NCBI GenBank assembly: GCA_008921705.1
Contig: VFFE01009136.1
Coordinates: forward strand, 1,725,508-1,789,507
Length of the DNA: 64,000 nt
Source: Burhinus oedicnemus
Lineage: Eukaryota; Chordata; Aves; Charadriiformes; Burhinidae
Direction of reading: 5' to 3'
Shown: one piece after another, positions 52,927-64,000 of the stretch
Numbering within the stretch: position 1 is the first letter of the stretch
How the letters are laid out: each line of letters begins with the position of its first letter
The notes under the pieces: generated by a model
The model's input: only the letters and a program-made list of their open reading frames with translations
Told to the model about the DNA's origin: nothing
Database searches by the model: none
Made by a program: the position numbers and the translations under genes

Positions 52927-54831
52927 TTTCTTTACTGTGCTACTCAAACTACATTTCTCAGTTTTTCTAATATTGAACTTTATATTATGTATTATTACAT
53001 TATAAGAATGCACGAAGTGCAATACAATGTACATTTCCAATACAACAATATAATTTGATATATATGCATATATAACTGGGCTAAAATCTAACTGCTGAAA
53101 TAAAGCTAAGTTTCATTACAAAGTTAGACTAGATTCTGCTTCAGAACCTATGTATGTATGCTATTATACATATTTATCTACATATACAACTTGGCAGTTG
53201 GGTTTAAGCCCACTAGATGTTCAGGTCTCACAAAGAAGACAACATTTTGTTAAAATTTTGACAACATAATGTTTTACATTACAAGTTAATGAGTCCATGG
53301 TCTTTTGTCCACTGGTGAAACCACTGAAACAAGTAAGTTTTCACTGAGCTGCATCTCATCTAGAGGACAAATGTATTAGGAAATACTGTTTCTTTTATTA
53401 ACACACAGATAACTGTAGACTATCATCTGAACAAAGACCTTTTTACAGAAAAGTACAGATAATTTTATGAAGTCTCAGGTGGACTTTTCTAACTTTCCCA
53501 TTAAATCAGTTTAAATTATAAATTCTGAGTTGAAGCTGAGATTTTTTTAAAAGTATGTATACTGTTAGCTTTTTATAGAATTAGTTTTAGAGAACAGATG
53601 GACATTTAAATATCTTCTTAAAAATGAGTATTTATGTAAAACTTCAGGTAGAAAAGAAAGGCTGCATTTAGAGAAAATATCCAACAGGAAGGTAAAAAAA
53701 ATCTAAAAGGATAACTGGAATTTTTCAGGCTATTTTTTAAGGATTAACAAAGTATCTGTAACTGAAAATATTACCAAGCAAATACTTTAATGAAGCTCAT
53801 CTTTGCAAACATGCTGGAAGATCCACATAGACCTGCAGTATTCCTTGCCAGCTCCTCAGGATTTAGTTTACCTTACTCCCCATCCAATTTTCTAGTCATA
53901 CTGAAAATGCACAATGTATGTCCTCAGTTATTAAATGTTCTCAGACATTAATATTTATTGGCAGTTCTCGTTTTTACTGTGGTTAATTTGGGAACTTAGG
54001 TGCTAGATCTTATGTTTTGACTTTTTGTATTCTCGAACTTTTGGGGGGGTGATTTATAAAAAGACCAATTTGTAATGACTTACAAAAATCATTATATCAA
54101 GAACAGAATAGGCTTTTTCAAATCTGAGTTATGCCTATGTCCAAAATTATTATGAATTAAATACTGTTCCAGCAGTGTGTTGGGCAAGAAGCAAAATTAT
54201 GAGGACAATGCAGATTGGAATCAAAAAAACCACAGAGCTCAAATCTTTAAATAAAACGAATTTCTCCCCCCTTTGTTGCACAACGCAATTATCTCATATT
54301 CGCTATGTGCTTTCTTGTTTCCCTTCCTTCATCTTTGTATTTTTATCTGCCTTTATAAGCTAAAGAATGAACAGTTCTAATACAATGAAAACTGAAGCAT
54401 TTTCAGAGATTAAGCATGAACTAGAAAAGAAGAACATATAAAGCCAGTTACTTTCAGACTTTCTCAATGCAGACTTAAAGCAAGACTCCGCTGACTAACA
54501 AGTTGCATTGCTGAAGGTCAGCAAGATATAATGCCTGACTGTACTGAGAAACAAATAAAACAATTCATTGTATGCTGCTGTGAACAAACAATAAAAAATA
54601 CATAAAATGGAAATAATGGAAAACAGTGCAGAATGGTATCGTCAGAAACAAAGTAGGATTACAACTTTTTCATATACCTCTAACCACCACCACTTCTACG
54701 TAATATGCATCTCTGTTCATACCTAAGACATCATCCAAATGTATTACTCACTACCTACTCTTATTACTTCTGCTGATGTCAGATACGCTTCTAAAATTGC
54801 AGCATGATATTCCATATATTAGTTATGCTAA
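52927..54831. other. Intronic block; no gene seen
   Basis: AT-rich unique sequence with a 16-bp palindrome (TATATATGCATATATA) at 53059-53074 and a G7 tract at about 54043-54049. No transposon or coding signature. Confidence 0.6.
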
Positions 54832-54836
54832 CAAGG
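54832..54836. repeat. 5-bp target-site duplication, left copy (CAAGG)
   Basis: CAAGG lies immediately left of the TG that opens the LTR. The same five bases lie immediately right of its closing CA at 55373-55377. A 5-bp duplication suits class III (ERVL-like) integration. Confidence 0.8.
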
Positions 54837-55372
54837 TGCACTTTGTTTGGCTGGGATTAAGTTAGTTTTCTTCATAGCTGTGTTTTGGATTTACAGCCAA
54901 ACATGTTGATAATACAACAATGTTCTGGCTATTGCTGAACAGCGCTTGCACAGCATCAAGGCTTTCTCTTTTTCCCACTTTGCCCCCGCCCCCAGCATGG
55001 GATGGCAAGAAGTTGGGAGGGAAAACAGCCAGGACAGTTGACCCAGATTAGCCAAAGGGATATTCCATACAATGATGTTCAGCATAAAGAACTAGCATAG
55101 AGGAAGAAGAAGGGGGGGAGAGGGATTGCCTCCCAATGTGGCTGATGCTTGGCAAATGGCTGGGCATCAGTCTGCTTGTGGGAGGAGATAAGTGATTTCC
55201 TTTGCATTGCTTGTTTGGGTTATTTCCTCTTTCCTTCATCTATTAAATTGTCTTTATCCCAACCCATGAATTTTCTCACTTTTGTTTTCTTATTCTTACT
55301 CCCATCCTTTTGGGCAGGGGGAGTGAGCGGCTGGGTGGGTACTTGGCTGCTGGTTGGGGTCAACCTGTCACA
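54837..55372 (+). mobile_element. Solo ERV LTR, ERVL-like, 536 bp
   Basis: The element starts TGCA, ends CACA (canonical TG...CA) and is flanked by CAAGG on both sides. Plus orientation is given by GGCTGGGATTAAGTTAG and GCTGTGTTTTGGATTTACAG at the left and CAAAGGGATATTCCATACAA in U3. A degenerate promoter box lies around 55081-55088, the ATTAAA polyadenylation signal is at 55242-55247, and GAGTGAGCGGCTG comes near the right end. The pattern is familiar from a widespread avian LTR family that I assign, from memory, to class III ERVs. No internal retroviral genes lie beside it, so it is a solo LTR left by recombination between the two LTRs of a provirus. Confidence 0.88.
55242..55247 (+). promoter_or_regulatory. 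LTR polyadenylation signal (ATTAAA)
   Basis: ATTAAA followed by TTGTCTTTATCCC, in the expected place for the R region of the solo LTR. It lies antisense to DOK6, so it could not terminate DOK6 transcripts. Confidence 0.6.
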
Positions 55373-55377
55373 CAAGG
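55373..55377. repeat. 5-bp target-site duplication, right copy (CAAGG)
   Basis: Exact match to the left copy at 54832-54836. The pair defines the ends of the solo LTR. Confidence 0.8.
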
Positions 55378-57484
55378 CTGTATTAACACAGCTTTGACTT
55401 TAAATAGAATTTATATCTTTAGTATAAAATGTCAGAACTCTTCAAAGAGAACCTTATGCTACTCTAGAGAGTACACGGTGACACGCTTTAGTATATTACA
55501 TTGCTCTTATCATATTTAATTTATGGAGTAGAGCTGAAAATCAAACACAGCTGGGCAATACAAATTTCCATGTAAACAAAACGATTGTGCTTTTCATATC
55601 AGAGAACGAATATTAGTAACTTGACTGCAAAAACATTTCTGAAGAACTCCATCACCCAAGAGCATATCAGCCCTCCTTCCCCTCAATGAAATAACGCATT
55701 CTAAGGACAAGATAATACCTACATCTTTAAAACATCAGTGAATGATGTTCGTTGTTCAATAAGTGTCACAAAATTGAAGTTTACAGTAACCAGATGAGTA
55801 TCAGCTGGTTTTTTGTGTTTGTTGTGTGGGTTTTTTTCTACCCGACTATTTCATCTGACATTGCAGTTTTTCTTGTACGTGAGTTCAGAGAACACAGGCA
55901 AAATTTGAATATCATAAGACACACAGGTTTCGTCCTCATATATCTGGAATGCCTGTGTTATCTGGAAACAGGCAAGCCATAGGATGTCTGCAAGGCTGAA
56001 CCTAGTACATCAGGTTACTTTTTACTCTGAGGAACAAAATGCTCCTGAAGAAAAATGCAATGAAAGAATATTACACAGAATGAAAGAAACATATTAATAA
56101 GAATAACAATAGGAATTGGCTATGGAAAATTCAAAAGGAAGTGGAAAATACATTCATAATTTTCAAGGGAAAAAAAAACAAAACAGTCAGGCAAGATACA
56201 AATCTGACTCTTTTCTAAACAGTAAATATCAATATTTAAACTAAAACAAAGCTCTCATTAATTGACATATATCTAAGGCACATGTCCCCTTCTATCTGTA
56301 TGACAATAACAATTGTTTATTTATCAGTAAGAATCTCTCTACATTTACTTTTCTATATATTTTTAAATTAAAAAAAAGCAAAGACAAAACTCACTTTGAA
56401 GGGATGAGGGGGCATTGTAGATTAGAATTTAGTTTTCCAAAAAGAGCTTGAACTACTTGTTTAAATTTAGTTCAGCTTAACCAACAGAGTATTATAGACC
56501 ACTGCTTTTATTCTATGAAAGTTTCACCAAGCAAATCTGCCAAATATCATTTCTTTTATGAATAAAATAATTTCTGAGGAAAAGCAACTGTTCCAGGAGT
56601 CCACCACTCTCCAAATGAAACTCCAGCTATAAAAGGATACCCAGGGAGAATACCTTTAAAACTGTAGTTGTTGAAAAAATTAGTTTCCCTGTGATTTCCC
56701 ATATTCTTTCCCAGAGGATGGTAATAATTGTCACTCGTTAAGTTTATTTAAAGCTGTAACTTAGATTATGCCTTTTACCCTTATTTCTATAAAGAAATAC
56801 GACGATATCAATTCCTTAAATGCTTTGACTATCAGTTTCATTATCCATTTTTTAGACATTTGATCCCACAAAAAACTAACAGTCCTAACCAAATAACTTA
56901 TTTGTCCACAAAATTATAGGAAAGTTACAATCTGTATAAACACGTATTCTGTATGGGAGAAATCCAAAACAAGTTGTTATACAAGAAGCTACCTGATCCT
57001 ATTTACACAAAGACGACACAGAAGAGCTGAACTTTTCTTTAAACCCGTTCCCTCTATGTGTTGGGTAACTTTCAGGGGAGGTTGATTTGCACTTAGAGCT
57101 GAACTGTGCTAATTCATTTCCTGAAGTATTGCTTTGGGGCAGGATATATATAGTGCACTGGCTATGTTACAAAAAGAAATGGGCAACTCCTGCTTCAATC
57201 TAATAAAAGTGACCTGAGCATGTCTAATAAATCAAGCTTTTCCAGGGAAGTGATTTTAATTTGTGAAACCTTAGGACTGAAGTCCAACTATACAGCAGAG
57301 AGCAAGAGAATTCACACAACCAGCAGCTGTAAAAAGGGGTAGTGAGAATCACAGTTTTGGATGAGGAACTTCAGCCCTACACAAACTCTGCTTTGGACAC
57401 CTGAGGTAATTTGTTTACATGGCTTCCAGACTAACCTAATTATGAGCGATCTTGTCTGATAACAAATGCTAGGTTATCTGACTA
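55378..57484. other. Intronic block; no gene seen
   Basis: AT-rich sequence with short A tracts (about 56167-56181 and 56371-56379). Open frames are short and unassigned. Confidence 0.6.
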
Positions 57485-58090
57485 ATGGCTGATGACCATA
57501 AACACAGAGGAGCAGTGATAGGTGTAGGAACCCCAGTAACCTAAGAAATGAAAATGGAGCACACGGAACTGGCTACTCCAAAGGCCAGCAAAGGAAAACA
57601 ATGAGATGGTTGCCCCTGGTGAGGACACCCACCGAGGTGGGTAAACAGGGAAACTCTCTCCCTGGGAAGCCATGCACATTAAATAGGGTGATTGGGGTAC
57701 GGGGCTTATTATGGGGGAAGAGAATTAGAGAATAAAGCATATTTGGTGTTGTGTAAAACTTATTGTGAGATATTCAGGGAAAGGACCAAAGACACGGAAA
57801 AGTATGAGTCAAGATGGATCTGTGAGGGATAAACATGGGAAAATAGAGAGAAAAGGGGACAAAAGAGGCTAGTCACACATAAACAGCTTGTTGCTCAGCA
57901 CACTTGCCTGGCTGAGCCCTGAACTGCACCACGGCCAATCCTATCTCCTTAGTAAAGTCTGTCTTTTGTGTGGGTACGCTCTCAGCTCTGAGTGTCCATG
58001 TGTAGGAGCCAGTGAACTTTGAGCTGGACCACCCTGCAAGCACCATACAAGGTCTGAGTGCCAGCAACTGGTGTGGAACCACAAACGTCA
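57485..58090 (+). mobile_element. Possible retroviral LTR (gammaretrovirus-like), boundaries uncertain
   Basis: About 600 bp, GC-richer than the flanks. It contains GAGAATAAAGC (57730-57740), then a segment reading CTGGCTGAGCCCTGAACTGC. CCTTAGTAAAGTCTGTCTTT (57948-57967) follows and resembles a U3-R junction with an AGTAAA signal, and after it come GT-rich U5-like sequence and a run ending ACAAACGTCA. Directly after it, GGGGCTCATAGGTCC (58091-58105) recalls the proline-tRNA primer-binding site that follows many gammaretroviral LTRs, but it matches only partly. I found no matching partner LTR or target duplication and cannot name the family. It might instead be an unrelated repeat. Confidence 0.42.
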
Positions 58091-58260
58091 GGGGCTCATA
58101 GGTCCAAGTGCTCCAAGTGGGGGAGACGGTGGGGTCTATGGGTCAGCTACTGCACAGGCTGAGAGTCTAAGACCAGGTACAGGAGACACTTGTAACATGC
58201 GTGTGTGCGCGCTGCTGGAACAGGAGAAATGAAGCCCTCCACAACCGGCCTCCCTAACAA
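58091..58260 (+). other. GC-richer sequence following the possible LTR
   Basis: GGGGGAGACGGTGGGGTCTA and neighbouring sequence up to about 58260 stay GC-rich before the ordinary AT-rich intron resumes. If the preceding block is an LTR, this could be a remnant of the untranslated leader. If not, it is part of the same unidentified repeat. No gag-like coding frame is present. Confidence 0.35.
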
Positions 58261-59361
58261 CACAACGAAAATAGGATTGGGACAGAAGATTACCTATGCA
58301 GAAAAATAACAAGGAAATGTTAAGTGCAACCAAAATAGGACATTTGAACCATTTGTTGCGAAACACACCAGTATGTGGGTTCATCATGGTGAAGTTATTC
58401 AGATGTTATACTGTGGTATTATTCACTTAGGCTAGAGAGAAAAATTACAAGCAAAGGCAGTTATCTCAGTGTCTTGCTAAAAATTAAATTTGGATAAATA
58501 TGTATCTAATTGCATTTCTAGGTAATCAAATTCCTCCCTATATGAAAAATACCCCGCTATATTCAATTACAGAAATTAGTCCTCTTTGCTTACATCTAGT
58601 GTCTTCTGTAATCATTAATCATCCTACTGAAAACTGGCTGATGGTTCTGGTCTGGAACTTCCTCTTTTATCAATGATTTTGATAGAAAATATGTATTCTA
58701 CAAGGGTTATGACTTTCAAGGGAAAATTTCAGTTTTGCTAAAAATTTGTTAAGTTTCTTTTAGAAAACTGTTCCCTATTACATAGAAACATCCATCCTAC
58801 AAGTCGTATAGTACTGAAGCCAAAGCTAAGAAGTTTTCCTGCCTTTTCAGTCCACAACTAGGCTGGTGGGGAGATATAGGTCCCACAGCTTTCAAATTCG
58901 ACCAAGTGAGCAATACTTGCAGACATCTCAAAACCTATTCAGGAGGAACCTAGAAATCCTGGGAAGCCAGATGCCAGGTCTACAATCTGTTCAAGATTCT
59001 CTGTAGACACAATGTCTAGAAGGTGGGATTTAAGAATGTTTAGGAGCTTCCAGGAGAAAGAGAGAGGGTCTCAAAACCTAGTTAAAAGCTTGAAATGAAA
59101 CATTTTTTCTTTAAATAATTTTTTTTTTAATTTCTATTCTGCAGAATATTCAGCTGCTCACTCCATTAAAGAGTTCTTTCCCCATTAGTTTTTGTTTCAG
59201 ACTCCTGAACAGAATTTTCCATTTCAAATCTGAGGAAATACATCTGTTCTTGGAAGAGATGATCCTTTCTGATATATTTCTAAACATAAAAACAGACTGC
59301 AGATTTTCTGAAAGATTTTCCATAGCTCTTTAAAAATTACAGTTTAAAATATATAAGTATA

Positions 59362-59395
59362 TATATTCATACATACACACACACGTATGAATATA
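59362..59395. repeat. Inverted repeat with 11-bp arms around a CA-rich loop
   Basis: TATATTCATAC (59362-59372) is the exact reverse complement of GTATGAATATA (59385-59395). The 12-nt loop is made of AC dinucleotides. It lies in a TA/CA microsatellite-like stretch, so slippage is the simplest origin. Confidence 0.85.
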
Positions 59396-61983
59396 CACAT
59401 ACATGCTATACGTAAACATTTTTATCCAATGTCTAGTGACTGGTTCACTTGAATGATGTCATTCCTTTGTTTTGGCATCCTTCATCTGATGGAAATATGT
59501 GTTCTTGTAATGAAAAGCTTAATTTCTGGGCATTTATGTCTGGTTATGGTAGCAGATGCAAATGCACAGATCGAAGAAAGATTTATTTTTTCTCAGTGGC
59601 TAAAGCAGAACAGTACTGTGTACCTCCATCTGTCACTGACATGAGACGTGACCTTTTTAGATATAGTTTCTTCATCTGTAAAACAAAAATTATATTAACC
59701 TACTGTACATCAGAACATTAACTTAATTAACGTTTTAGGGAAAGAAAGCTCAGAAATAGTCAGATGAAAAGCACTTACAAGATAAAATAATATTGCTGCT
59801 ACAAATCAAAAGACATTTGGGCTGAATATATTAAAACAGCTGTTTCTAACATCAGGATTCATGTAGAAGAGACAGCAAATTCCTATTGATCATTCCAGCC
59901 CCTTGTTAAAACATCTGAAGAAGGTTATTTGCACTTTTGAAACTCATACTTTCACAATTATATCCTGAATAAACCCGAAGATTTGTAGTAGCCATATAGT
60001 TAGACAAATTTATAAATAAGGAGAAGCAAAGAGACCAAGCCTTATTCAGAAGTAGTTATGACTTTCTAATAATTTCCACAGCAACATTGCAGTATCATAA
60101 ACACAGACACCATGGAATTACTACATCTTAAGTCTGAATAAAAGCAGCAGATAGGAAGTGGAAATGCTAATAAAAAGTAACAGAAACATGAATCAAATCT
60201 GCTAAAATAAAGAAATCTCATTTAAAACATCTGTAACCATCTTTGGACAAGCTCTTAAAGATTACTTCCACTTGGAGGAATGCCACCCCATTCTTACCAA
60301 TGCATGTTTTTCACATTCATTTAACCTACTTTACATAAATATTAAAAGATGATCTCTAAGTCTCGGACAGATATTATTTCAGCTAATAGTCTATCATTAT
60401 TATTGACATTTCTTTTCCATGTGATTCAAAATCATTGATATTTAAGCTATGCTAAAAACTAAAACTTATGATAAAATATTTTGACAAAAAATGAGGAAAA
60501 CTACCTTCGTCTTTGACATAACTTTTTCAACTTTTTGTTTTAATAAACTTTCAATCTCTTAAACACAAAAGTAATATAAGTAAATGACAAGAAGAAAGTT
60601 AAGAATCAAATTCAGTATGCACTTCCCATTCAAAGAGTAAATGTAATAATGGCAGTAATAAACAATGACAATCTCAAAAATAGAAAATCTGATAGCTACC
60701 ATGTTGTGCTTCACCAAAGAGAATGCAACTGAGTATGACATGGTTTGATTCAGCTTTTGTGAGTCGTTTCTTTTCTCAGGTATACAAAATCAAGCTGAAA
60801 TGTTACTGGAAGGCTCTTCAAGAGAAATGAAGCTGAATTCATTTAATCCAATGAATTAAAATAACAGAAATAGTGAAAGATTAACGTAATTTTTAATGCA
60901 ATTATTATTTACATCCCGAAGAAGAGTGTCTCGAACCTACATATTTTGATTCTTGAACTTTTGCTTCTCTCACTATAACCATTATCTTCCCTTGGTCACT
61001 GCCTACTTTTATTTCCCTTCTTAAATCTCACCATAGGTGGTATTTTGAATTTTAAAGGGTAAACCTTTCACTGTATGTTTGCAGATACAAAGAACAACAG
61101 TGTCTTGGTATTATGCTTCATAAAATACAATAAATAATAATTATCTTGTTCTATCCCTGCCCTGGAAAGTAGTTCAGATTTTTAATACACAAATAGCCAC
61201 AAAGTTTTTCAGAACAACTGTGCCAAGTATACATGTTTGTATATTTGTACATACTGTTGGTTGACTACATGTCTAATGACAGTAAAAGAAAAATTAGCAA
61301 TCCAAAGTGAAGAAGGAACATTAGCTCTTTAACAGAGCTCTGTGCTATCACAAATTATTGATACTGAGTTAGTGTGTTTATTTCAGGATTTAGTGAACAG
61401 AACTATCAGTGGAAACCTGTCCAATGGATTCAGTCATTTGGACCACGTCAGGATGAATAAGGAGGTGACACTGATCTCTAGAGATCAAATTTAAGACTTG
61501 TTTCTGGAGATATCTAATCCAATGTGTAACTTGAAAGTAGTGGGATAACTGTATAATGCACACACTCCCCTGAGAGTTCTGTCCATTTTGTACGGCATTG
61601 TTTGCAAGTTTGAAATCTTCCTATGCAAAATATTTCTATATCATTTGGACTTAACACTGGCATACATAACTTTCAATATATTAACATCATCACTGTATCA
61701 AGTGAGTTTCAGCTCTACTGACTTGTAAGTCTTTTTTTTCTTCTTAAACAGAGAGATTACCAAAGACAAGCATACCCCAAAATTTAAAATTAGTATTTTC
61801 ACAAAAAAATATAGGTAGGATTTGTCTTTTATTTTACAGCTCAATTTCTCAGTTATTTCTCAATATTTTAATAATAGTGTTTATAACTGTCACGTACATT
61901 CCCCAGTGCAATACTTTCAAATTATTTTCCTCTGCATTTAATTTGAATGACATCTACTATGTTAATTACTATCTGAATCTGAA

Positions 61984-62012
61984 GGGGGATGGAGGGAGGG
62001 GAAGAGGGAGGG
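61984..62012 (+). other. G-quadruplex-type purine run
   Basis: Five G runs of 5, 3, 4, 3 and 3 bases with loops ATGGA, A, AAGA and A on an almost pure purine strand. This suits quadruplex or triplex structures. As at 14142, the G-rich strand is the DOK6 template strand. Confidence 0.75.
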
Positions 62013-64000
62013 AAATGTAAAAATACAAGTCAGCAGCTGTTTGGAGAGTTTTAATAATCAGTTTAAAATTGATAATTCAAAAGGTAGAAAAGCTAATAAA
62101 TAAAAAATGCTCTTGCACTACCACACGATATATTAATTAATGCAGGTATGCAATAACTAAACCAAATTTCTGGAGATACCCTAAGGCAATCAAAAAGTAA
62201 CACCCAATATCCTTTGATCCATTTTGTGAAAGTTTAAGTATATTTTTTCAGCAGAATCTAAACTAGTGCTCTGATCCACAAGTAAAATCCAGAAGCCAAA
62301 ATGCAGGACTTCCTGAATTCCTTAACTAACCTCCTCTAGTGAGAATCAGATGTTAATGCTGTCCTTTGGCACAATGGGTGAATAGCCCATATTGTCCATT
62401 ACTAGTACCTACCTTCACCTAAGCTGAATCCCTGACTGAGTGCACCTAATTTTAAAAGCAGGAGAAAATGTAAAAATCTTTAATTAAATGAGTTGAACTG
62501 AAAAAATCCATGAAAAACTAAGCTTCTGCTCATTTCACAATTTTGTGAGCATGTATGTGCTTTGCTGTACTTACAGTTATATTTAGACCAGTTGCTTCAG
62601 TGCAATGTCACTTCAGACATTGCCTGCTCCCTTTCTTACTCTTCCCTTCCCCTCCCCTCTTCTGCCAGGTAAGCATTAATTAAAAATTCTGAAGTAAAAA
62701 GCAAGCAGGCAATCAATACTGAGATAACTTCACCCTGTTGAATTTGATAGCTACACACAGCTCTCAATGAGAAAGAATAAGAACCAGGTCTCAATTCATC
62801 ATACAGTTTCACTGATAATGCCACCTTTCTTTTCTGTAAGTCATTTCTTAAACCACTGTTTCTTCAGGAACTGGAACCAATTGCTCTTTTCTGCCCAACC
62901 AATTCAACAATGGGGTGAACTGAAACCTCACTCTCCCAACTCTCTTTGGCTTTGACTGGATTTGGAAGTACTCAGCATAGCATGAAAAGTGCTCCTTCTC
63001 TCACAGACACAACTTCTCTCAAAAAGGGATTATTTTGTTTGTTAGATACATTCTTATCACAGTTGTACGTTCAAATATACAAATGATAACTACATATTTT
63101 CAAAAACTATCTACACAGAATAATGAGTGTAAATGATTATGAACTTCATACAGATTTATTGTGAAACTATGAACCACGGTTTGGCACAGGCATTTCTTCA
63201 GCTTTATTACTTTGACCAAAACTGAGAATTCACATTTTATCAGAGTTATGCTTCTGTTGACTGATCTCAGTATCAGTTTTATCATCACTCTTTTGCTAAA
63301 ATATACATCCCTGTTTAGAAAAAAAACCCAAAGAACCTATTGGTCTTAAATTCAGAAGCACCAAATTGCTACCATTATTTACTTGCAACTATATACAAAA
63401 CAACCAAGAGGGTGAAGTATGAATCACTATAATCATATAAAGAGTATAATACTTGCAGCAGTAATGAGACATATGATAAGGAACAATAGGAATTGTGATT
63501 TTACTTGGGAAAAAATCTAATAAAATAGTCTCTCAGAATTAAATTATAGTCTGTTACATAGCACAGAGCTTTTCAAAATTGCAAAACTGCTGTCTTGATT
63601 TTATTATTCACCCCGAACTAGCAGTTCTCATAAACTTTCCAAATTCAATTGCTCCTACCCCAGCCCAATTTTCCCATCCAATTTGTATTAATCCAATCAC
63701 AGCACTGAATGGTTCCCTTGTGAGAATGCAGGCCCTTAAGAGAAAAGGCTAGATGTAGTTAAGGTACTTAACAAAGACATCATAGTTTTCTTAAAGAAAT
63801 AAAATTAATAAACTAGAAAACTTTACCTTATATGGTCCAATTTTAGTGAATATTTCTATAGTTGAGTGTTTAAAGTTGGTAACTTACTATTAATAGACAG
63901 TAACAGTAAACAGAAACTCAAATCAGTGTTCTTTTTCAAAGTAACTTTTTCCAGTAACTGATGAGCCTAGATAAATCATAAATAGCAATACAAAACCAGC

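Larger units (their letters stand above)
1884..64000 (-). other. DOK6: DOK6 intron 1 (3' part, at least 62 kb)
   Basis: Everything upstream of the exon in DOK6 orientation lacks host coding exons that I can recognise. DOK family genes have a short first coding exon of about 22 codons ending at a phase-0 boundary, which fits the phase-0 start of the exon at 1883. I scanned for a minus-strand first exon near a CpG-rich stretch and found neither, so exon 1 probably lies beyond 64000. Inference: the transposable elements listed separately are all intronic. An unrecognised non-coding RNA gene on either strand cannot be excluded. Confidence 0.7.
58261..64000. other. Intronic block to the window end; no gene seen
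   Basis: AT-rich sequence containing the hairpin at 59362-59395 and the purine/G-rich run at 61984-62012. No first exon of DOK6, no CpG island and no recognisable transposon. Confidence 0.55.

Noticed and set aside
53059..53074. 16-bp palindrome TATATATGCATATATA
   Set aside because: It is low-complexity TA-rich sequence. Such palindromes arise by slippage and carry no evident function here.
1884..64000. DOK6 exon 1, tRNA or rRNA genes, a CRISPR array, or a processed pseudogene in the intron
   Set aside because: I looked for a 22-codon first exon with a CpG-rich context, conserved RNA gene cores, spaced direct repeats, and coding bodies beside A tracts, and found none that I could support.

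Overview
This window reads as vertebrate, most likely avian, intronic DNA. It is AT-rich, has no long open reading frames and is full of short A/T tracts. It carries several CR1 retrotransposon copies with the bird-type 3' end (short direct repeats of the form ATTCTATGA) and avian-looking endogenous-retrovirus LTRs. I see no bacterial or phage features: no operons, CRISPR array, tRNA or rRNA.

The one confident piece of a host gene is a 108-bp minus-strand coding exon at 1776-1883. It has consensus splice sites and encodes 36 residues of the pleckstrin-homology domain of docking protein 6 (DOK6). It is phase 0 on both sides. DOK6 is transcribed from high to low coordinates, so 1-1775 is the start of the next intron and 1884-64000 is at least 62 kb of the intron upstream of this exon. 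By family gene structure this is exon 2, and the upstream intron is intron 1. I could not find exon 1 or exon 3, so both probably lie outside the window.

Inside the large intron the recognisable content is mobile DNA. There is a 5'-truncated CR1 (minus, about 8570-9464), a CR1 3'-end scrap (plus, about 17124-17171) and an ancient, decayed CR1-like copy (plus, about 29690-30660). A second ancient copy lies at about 36790-37290 (plus). A younger, long but dead CR1 is at about 43254-44453 (plus), and a CR1 3'-end piece is at 52801-52926 (minus). Among retroviral remnants, a solo LTR at 54837-55372 has TG...CA ends and a 5-bp target-site duplication. A second LTR-like block at about 45385-45830 is interrupted by 20 N. 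A third possible LTR is at about 57485-58090. The other blocks hold only simple repeats, two G-quadruplex-type runs, a few inverted repeats and unannotated unique sequence.

I found no new biological system. The points most worth checking are a 63-nt hairpin at 5683-5745 with a perfect 13-bp stem, the possible third LTR with a primer-binding-like sequence after it, the plus-strand 12-nt microexon-like signal at 41855-41866, and the dead CR1 with a catalytic Asp-to-Asn change.
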